This document shows positions 14,748 to 18,078 of a stretch of 18,078 bases of DNA, piece by piece. The notes beneath the pieces are model-generated. The model was not told the origin of the DNA. It was given only the letters and a program-made list of their open reading frames with translations, and did no database searches. Source of the DNA: an uncultured Eubacteriales bacterium (GTDB lineage: Bacteria > Bacillota > Clostridia > Oscillospirales > Oscillospiraceae); the NCBI GenBank assembly GCA_900549405.1, contig URNZ01000039.1, forward strand, positions 1 to 18,078. The letters are read 5' to 3'. The number at the start of each line of letters is the position of its first letter. Within the stretch, counting starts at the first letter, position 1. The position numbers and the translations under genes are program-made.

Positions 14748-15365
14748 TTACCGGATAAAGTGGGTGGCCACCCGGGGTTCGGGCTGGGGGAGGCCGTAGG
14801 CCTCTTTGCCCAGGGCGATGCTGCGCATGAGGAAGGTCATGTTCCGGGCCAGGGTGCGCATGGTCTGCTTGCCCTCCTCGTCCTGGTCGGCCTCGCCGGG
14901 GGCGCGGCCATGGATGGAGTTCCAGTATTGGCTGGAGGCGATGGGCATGTTGGTGATGGTGAAATATTTGTTCAGTTCGTCAAAGGTGGCCGAGCAACCG
15001 CCCCGGCGGGCGCAGACCACGCTGGCCCCCACCTTCATGGCCTTGTCAAAGTGGGTGCTGTAAAACAGCCGGTCCAGCACGGCGATGAGGGTGGCGTTGG
15101 CGGAGGCATAGTACACGGGGCTGGCCACCACCAGACCGTCGGCCCGTTCAAACTTGGGGGCGAGCTGGTTGACCACGTCGTCGAAGATGCACTTGCCCGT
15201 CTCGGCGCACCGGCCGCAGGCGATGCAGCCCCGGACGGGCAGATTGCCCACCTGGACCACCTCGGTCTCCACCCCTTCGGCCTGGAAGGTCTTCACCATC
15301 TCCCCCAGGGCGATGGAGGTGTTCCCGTGGGGCCGGGGACTGCCGTTTATCAGTAATACGTTCAT
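14748..15365 (-). CDS. Flavodoxin-fold NAD(P)H-dependent oxidoreductase, iron-sulfur flavoprotein-like
   Basis: 205 residues. The N-terminus MNVLLINGSPRPHGNTS is the FMN phosphate-binding loop of the NADPH-dependent FMN reductase/flavodoxin family. SPVYYASANA near residue 100 is the second flavin loop. Four cysteines, Cys47, Cys50, Cys53 and Cys59, form C-X2-C-X2-C-X5-C. That fits the compact 4Fe-4S motif described for archaeal and clostridial iron-sulfur flavoproteins (C-X2-C-X2-C-X4-7-C). It likely transfers electrons between a reduced carrier and small acceptors such as quinones, oxygen or azo compounds; the true substrate is unknown. An AAAGGGG ribosome binding site precedes the ATG. It is monocistronic, divergent from pdxS and convergent with livF. 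Confidence 0.88.
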   Translation of the reverse strand: MNVLLINGSPRPHGNTSIALGEMVKTFQAEGVETEVVQVGNLPVRGCIACGRCAETGKCIFDDVVNQLAPKFERADGLVVASPVYYASANATLIAVLDRLFYSTHFDKAMKVGASVVCARRGGCSATFDELNKYFTITNMPIASSQYWNSIHGRAPGEADQDEEGKQTMRTLARNMTFLMRSIALGKEAYGLPQPEPRVATHFIR

Positions 15366-15564
15366 GTTGATTACCCCTTTCCGGGGAGCTGAACTCCCGC
15401 TTCCTTCCGCACTATTCTAGCACGGGATGGATGGCGCTTCAAGAAAAACGGAGCGGAAAATCTGGTCCTATGAAAAAGAATGAAACTGGTTATTTTATTA
15501 AAATCAATTTGTGGTATCCTATCCCCATCAAATCAAACCCACCGGGCAGATAGGAGAATGCACC

Positions 15565-16440
15565 ATGGAAAAAAGCAGATATGAACTGAACAAAGAGCTG
15601 GCCCAGATGCTCAAGGGCGGCGTCATTATGGACGTGACCACCCCGGAGCAGGCCAGGATCGCCGAGGAGGCCGGGGCCTGCGCCGTGATGGCCCTGGAGC
15701 GCATCCCGGCGGACATCCGGGCGGCGGGGGGCGTGTCCCGCATGAGCGACCCGGGGATGATCCAGGGCATCCAGCAGGCGGTGTCCATCCCCGTGATGGC
15801 CAAGTGCCGCATCGGCCACTTCGCGGAGGCCCAGATCCTCCAGGCCATCGAGATCGACTATATCGACGAGAGCGAGGTGCTCTCCCCCGCCGACGACGTC
15901 TATCACATCGACAAGCGGCAGTTCCAGGTGCCCTTCGTCTGCGGCGCCCGGGACCTGGGAGAGGCCCTGCGCCGCATCGCCGAGGGGGCGGCCATGATCC
16001 GCACCAAGGGCGAGCCGGGCACCGGCGACGTGATCCAGGCCGTGCGCCACATGCGGGCCATGAACGCGGAGATCCGCCGGGTCCAGGGCCTGCGCCAGGA
16101 CGAGCTGTATGAGGCGGCCAAGCAGCTTCAGGTGCCCGTGGAGCTGGTGGAGTATGTCCACGACCATGGCCGTCTGCCCGTGGTGAACTTTGCCGCCGGA
16201 GGAGTGGCCACCCCCGCCGATGCCGCCCTGATGATGCAGCTGGGGGCCGAGGGCGTGTTCGTGGGCTCTGGCATCTTCAAGTCCGGGGACCCGGCCAAGC
16301 GGGCCGCCGCCATCGTCCAGGCTGTGACCAACTATCAGGACGCCAAGCTGCTGGCCAAGCTGTCCACCAATTTGGGCGAGGCCATGGTGGGCATCAACGA
16401 GAGCGAGATCGCGCTGCTCATGGCGGAGCGGGGCAAATAA
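15565..16440 (+). CDS. pdxS: Pyridoxal 5'-phosphate synthase, synthase subunit PdxS
   Basis: The ATG at 15565 (AGGAG 8 bases upstream) gives 291 residues, the usual length. It makes PLP from ribose 5-phosphate, glyceraldehyde 3-phosphate and ammonia. Catalytic residues sit at the canonical positions: Asp23 in GGVIMDV, Lys80 in [10 protein letters not shown] and Lys148 in [11 protein letters not shown]. The beta-alpha barrel phosphate loop [11 protein letters not shown] is also present. PdxS forms a dodecamer decorated by PdxT, which is encoded one base downstream. An AT-rich stretch at 15480-15530 upstream probably holds the promoter, but only a weak TATCCT-like -10 can be suggested. Confidence 0.98.
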   Translation: MEKSRYELNKELAQMLKGGVIMDVTTPEQARIAEEAGACAVMALERIPADIRAAGGVSRMSDPGMIQGIQQAVSIPVMAKCRIGHFAEAQILQAIEIDYIDESEVLSPADDVYHIDKRQFQVPFVCGARDLGEALRRIAEGAAMIRTKGEPGTGDVIQAVRHMRAMNAEIRRVQGLRQDELYEAAKQLQVPVELVEYVHDHGRLPVVNFAAGGVATPADAALMMQLGAEGVFVGSGIFKSGDPAKRAAAIVQAVTNYQDAKLLAKLSTNLGEAMVGINESEIALLMAERGK

Positions 16441-16441
16441 G

Positions 16442-17002
16442 ATGGCGGCCATTGGGATTCTGGCCCTCCAGGGGGCCTTTGCAGAGCACGCCGCCATGCT
16501 GGACCGGCTGGGGGCGGAGCACTTTGAGATCCGCCAGCGCCGTGATCTGGAGCGGAGCATGGACGGCCTGATCCTCCCCGGCGGGGAGAGCACCGCCATG
16601 AAAAAGCTGCTGGACGCTCTGGACCTGTTCCACCCCCTGCAAAGCCGCATTCAAGAAGGCCTGCCCGTGTTTGGCACCTGCGCCGGGCTGATCCTGCTGG
16701 CCCAGCAGGTGGAGGGGGGCACGCCCTGTTTCGGCACCATGGACATCACCGCACGACGAAACGCCTATGGCCGCCAGCTGGGCAGCTTCTTCGCCCAGGG
16801 GGAGATGGCGGGGATCGGACCGGTGCCCATGACCTTCATCCGCGCTCCCTACATCGCCCAGGCGGGGCCGGAGGTCCAGATCCTGGCCCAGGTGGACGGG
16901 CGCATCGTGGCCGCCCGCCTGGGCAATCAGCTGGCCGCCGCCTTCCACCCGGAGCTGAGCGACGATCTGTCGGTCCACCGCTATTTTCTGAATATGCTGT
17001 GA
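16442..17002 (+). CDS. pdxT: Pyridoxal 5'-phosphate synthase, glutaminase subunit PdxT
   Basis: 186 residues, normal for PdxT. A class I glutamine amidotransferase that releases ammonia from glutamine and passes it into PdxS. LPGGES at 45-50 forms the oxyanion region. The nucleophile is Cys80 in GTCAGL. His169 and Glu171 in FHPEL complete the triad. The start lies one base after the pdxS stop, so translation is coupled. A strong bidirectional terminator follows. Confidence 0.97.
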   Translation: MAAIGILALQGAFAEHAAMLDRLGAEHFEIRQRRDLERSMDGLILPGGESTAMKKLLDALDLFHPLQSRIQEGLPVFGTCAGLILLAQQVEGGTPCFGTMDITARRNAYGRQLGSFFAQGEMAGIGPVPMTFIRAPYIAQAGPEVQILAQVDGRIVAARLGNQLAAAFHPELSDDLSVHRYFLNML

Positions 17003-17020
17003 GCGAGCTGTGCGCAAAAG

Positions 17021-17062
17021 AACCCGTTCTTTTCCCGAAAACCGGGAGAAGAACGGGTTTTT
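17021..17062. terminator. Bidirectional terminator between pdxT and the phosphopantetheinyl transferase gene
   Basis: A 17-bp stem with one G-U pair: 17021-17037 pairs with 17043-17059 around a 5-base loop. TTTTT follows on the plus strand and TTCTTTTG on the minus strand. It overlaps the stop codon region of the minus-strand gene at 17062 and follows pdxT by 18 bases. Confidence 0.92.
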
Positions 17063-17595
17063 CACACATCTTTCCACAAAATTTCCTCCGGCGGTGGACT
17101 CTCTCCGCAGGCGGCGGCCCTCCAGCCGGGGCCGGAGTAGACGCGAAAGCACAGCCCCTCCAGCTCCAGCACCCCGGGAGCGGGCAGGGGGACGCGGATC
17201 TCGGCGATGGGGGAGGTGAGCCCCGCGCCGGTATACTTGGCCCGGCTCTCTTTCAAAGCCCAAAGCTGGGCGAAGGCGGCCCACAGGTCGCTCTGTTCGT
17301 CCAGCCAGGCCCGCTCCGCCTGAGAGCACACCCGCTGGAGGATGCGGGGGCGGTGGGGGCCGACGGTCTGGATGTCCACCCCCACAGGGCGGCGGTCCAG
17401 GGCGCACAGGGCCAGGGGACCGCTGTGGCTGAGATTGAACTGCCGCTCCGGCAGGCCGGGGAAGAAGGGCTTGCCGTGCTCCGCCCGGTCCAAAGCGGGC
17501 AGGGGAGAGAGACCCCAGTGCTCCGCCGCCGCCAGGGCCAGCAGCCGGTGGGCCTGGTCCCGGGCGGTCAGGCCCTCTGCGCCGTATAGGATCAT
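17062..17595 (-). CDS. 4'-phosphopantetheinyl transferase, Sfp type
   Basis: The ATG at 17595 is chosen because AGGAGG lies 6 bases upstream; it gives 177 residues. It transfers phosphopantetheine from CoA to a serine of acyl or peptidyl carrier proteins. Family motifs are FNLSHSG (53-59), VGVDIQ (71-76) with Mg-binding Asp74, and WALKESRAKYTG (112-123) with Lys115 and Glu116. The residue two after Asp74 is Gln where Sfp has Glu. The protein is shorter than Bacillus Sfp (about 224). No carrier protein, polyketide or peptide synthetase gene is in the window, so its target is unknown. It is monocistronic, convergent with pdxT and divergent from spoVAC. Confidence 0.9.
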   Translation of the reverse strand: MILYGAEGLTARDQAHRLLALAAAEHWGLSPLPALDRAEHGKPFFPGLPERQFNLSHSGPLALCALDRRPVGVDIQTVGPHRPRILQRVCSQAERAWLDEQSDLWAAFAQLWALKESRAKYTGAGLTSPIAEIRVPLPAPGVLELEGLCFRVYSGPGWRAAACGESPPPEEILWKDV

Positions 17596-17597
17596 AA

Positions 17598-17626
17598 GCA
17601 TCCTCCTGAAAATTTTCCACATAATC
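17598..17626 (+). promoter_or_regulatory. Possible forespore (sigma-G/F-like) promoter for spoVAC
   Basis: GCATC (17598-17602) and CATAATC (17620-17626), 17 bases apart, each miss the sigma-G consensus (GHATR and CATNHTA) by one base. spoVA genes are forespore-expressed under sigma-G in Bacillus, so a site here would make sense. It overlaps the start region of the divergent transferase gene. This is a weak pattern match. Confidence 0.25.
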
Positions 17627-17687
17627 GCCGGGGCGTGTGGAATGCTAGAAAAAAGCAGAACGCGAAAAAGAGAGGCGACGGTTTATC

Positions 17688-18032
17688 ATGGCCAACAACA
17701 GCAAGATCACAAACCAGGAATATGCCGCCCTGGTGAAGCAGCGGGCGGGCAAGTCCCCCCTGGGCCGGGACATGGCCTGGGCCTTTTTGGTGGGCGGGGC
17801 CATCTGCGCCCTAGGGCAGTATCTGCTGAGATTTTATCAGCGCCTGGGCCTGGACCAGGACGGGGCGGGCACGGCCACGTCGGTCACCCTCATCGGGGCG
17901 GCGGCCCTGCTCACCGGACTGGGCTGGTTTGACAAGCTGGCCAAGCGGGCGGGGGCGGGGACCCTGGTGCCCATCACCGGCTTTGCCAACGCCATGGTCT
18001 CCCCGGCCCTGGAGTTCAAGACAGAGGATTGA
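17688..18032 (+). CDS. spoVAC: Stage V sporulation protein AC, C-terminally truncated
   Basis: 114 residues matching SpoVAC from the start: AWAFLVGGAICALGQ, a Thr-rich segment leading to LLTGLGWFDKLAKRAGAG, then VPITGFANAMVSPALEFKTE. SpoVA proteins form the inner-membrane channel that moves dipicolinic acid into the spore and out at germination. SpoVAC is normally about 150 residues and continues after 'E(F/Y)K(T/S)E' with Gly and further hydrophobic helices. Here the frame reads Asp and then TGA, so about 40 residues are missing. Neither other frame of the following 46 bases restores the family sequence. Base composition turns AT-richer at the same point. Possible causes are an inserted element, a decayed gene or an assembly join. 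A GAGAGG site lies 12 bases before the ATG, rather far. Confidence 0.85.
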   Translation: MANNSKITNQEYAALVKQRAGKSPLGRDMAWAFLVGGAICALGQYLLRFYQRLGLDQDGAGTATSVTLIGAAALLTGLGWFDKLAKRAGAGTLVPITGFANAMVSPALEFKTED

Positions 18033-18078
18033 CCTATAATAGACATACAGTCGGTTCTATGGAGTGAGTATGCTGATT
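18033..18078. other. AT-richer sequence after the spoVAC break
   Basis: The last 46 bases do not encode the missing SpoVAC C-terminus in any frame and are more AT-rich than the gene. A TATAAT lies at 18035-18040 without a well-spaced -35 box. The expected spoVAD is not seen. The stretch could be the edge of an inserted element; it is too short to identify. Confidence 0.4.

Noticed and set aside
18031..18040. Promoter at the right edge from TTGACC and TATAAT
   Set aside because: The two hexamers are practically adjacent instead of about 17 bases apart, so they cannot work as one promoter.
1..18078. CRISPR arrays, tRNA or rRNA genes, insertion sequences
   Set aside because: No regularly spaced repeats, no cloverleaf-like or rRNA sequence, and no transposase or recombinase frame were seen within the window.

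Overview
The window looks like chromosome of a GC-rich, endospore-forming member of the Clostridia, most likely Oscillospiraceae (Flavonifractor/Oscillibacter-like). This is inferred from a SpoVAC homologue, lipoproteins with standard lipoboxes, AGGAGG ribosome binding sites, a T-box riboswitch, and PdxS/PdxT vitamin B6 synthesis. The species cannot be fixed from sequence alone. Genes are densely packed and often converge on shared bidirectional hairpin terminators.

Layout: (1) 1-480 is the end of a ribosomal operon (tail of rpmI, rplT, terminator). (2) 504-1004 encodes a small DUF4352-like lipoprotein. (3) 1090-7463, minus strand, is a four-gene efflux operon: TetR-type regulator, TolC-like protein, lipoprotein membrane fusion protein, RND pump. 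It is driven by a consensus promoter with tandem TGACA/TGTCA palindromes just downstream, so it is probably autoregulated. (4) 7560-8014 holds a minus-strand terminator, a broken fragment of a secreted Ig-like protein gene, and AT-rich DNA. (5) 8015-9277, minus strand, is an LDH/MDH-family 2-hydroxyacid dehydrogenase with its own consensus promoter and a T-box leader. This is an unusual target for tRNA-sensing control. (6) 9290-9620 is an AT-rich divergent intergenic region. (7) 9619-14737 is a complete five-gene branched-chain amino acid (Liv-type) ABC transporter operon, livK-livH-livM-livG-livF, with leader hairpins and a large hairpin block between livK and livH. (8) 14748-15365, minus strand, is a flavodoxin-fold oxidoreductase with an iron-sulfur-flavoprotein-like Cys motif. 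(9) 15565-17002 is pdxS-pdxT (pyridoxal 5'-phosphate synthase). (10) 17062-17595, minus strand, is a Sfp-type phosphopantetheinyl transferase. (11) 17688-18032 is spoVAC, whose reading frame departs from the family about 40 residues early, only 46 bases before the window ends.

Two points stand out. The T-box-controlled dehydrogenase next to an amino acid importer suggests an amino-acid-linked 2-oxoacid/2-hydroxyacid step. The truncated spoVAC at the right edge may be the junction of an inserted element or of a decaying sporulation locus. Most other genes are standard families.
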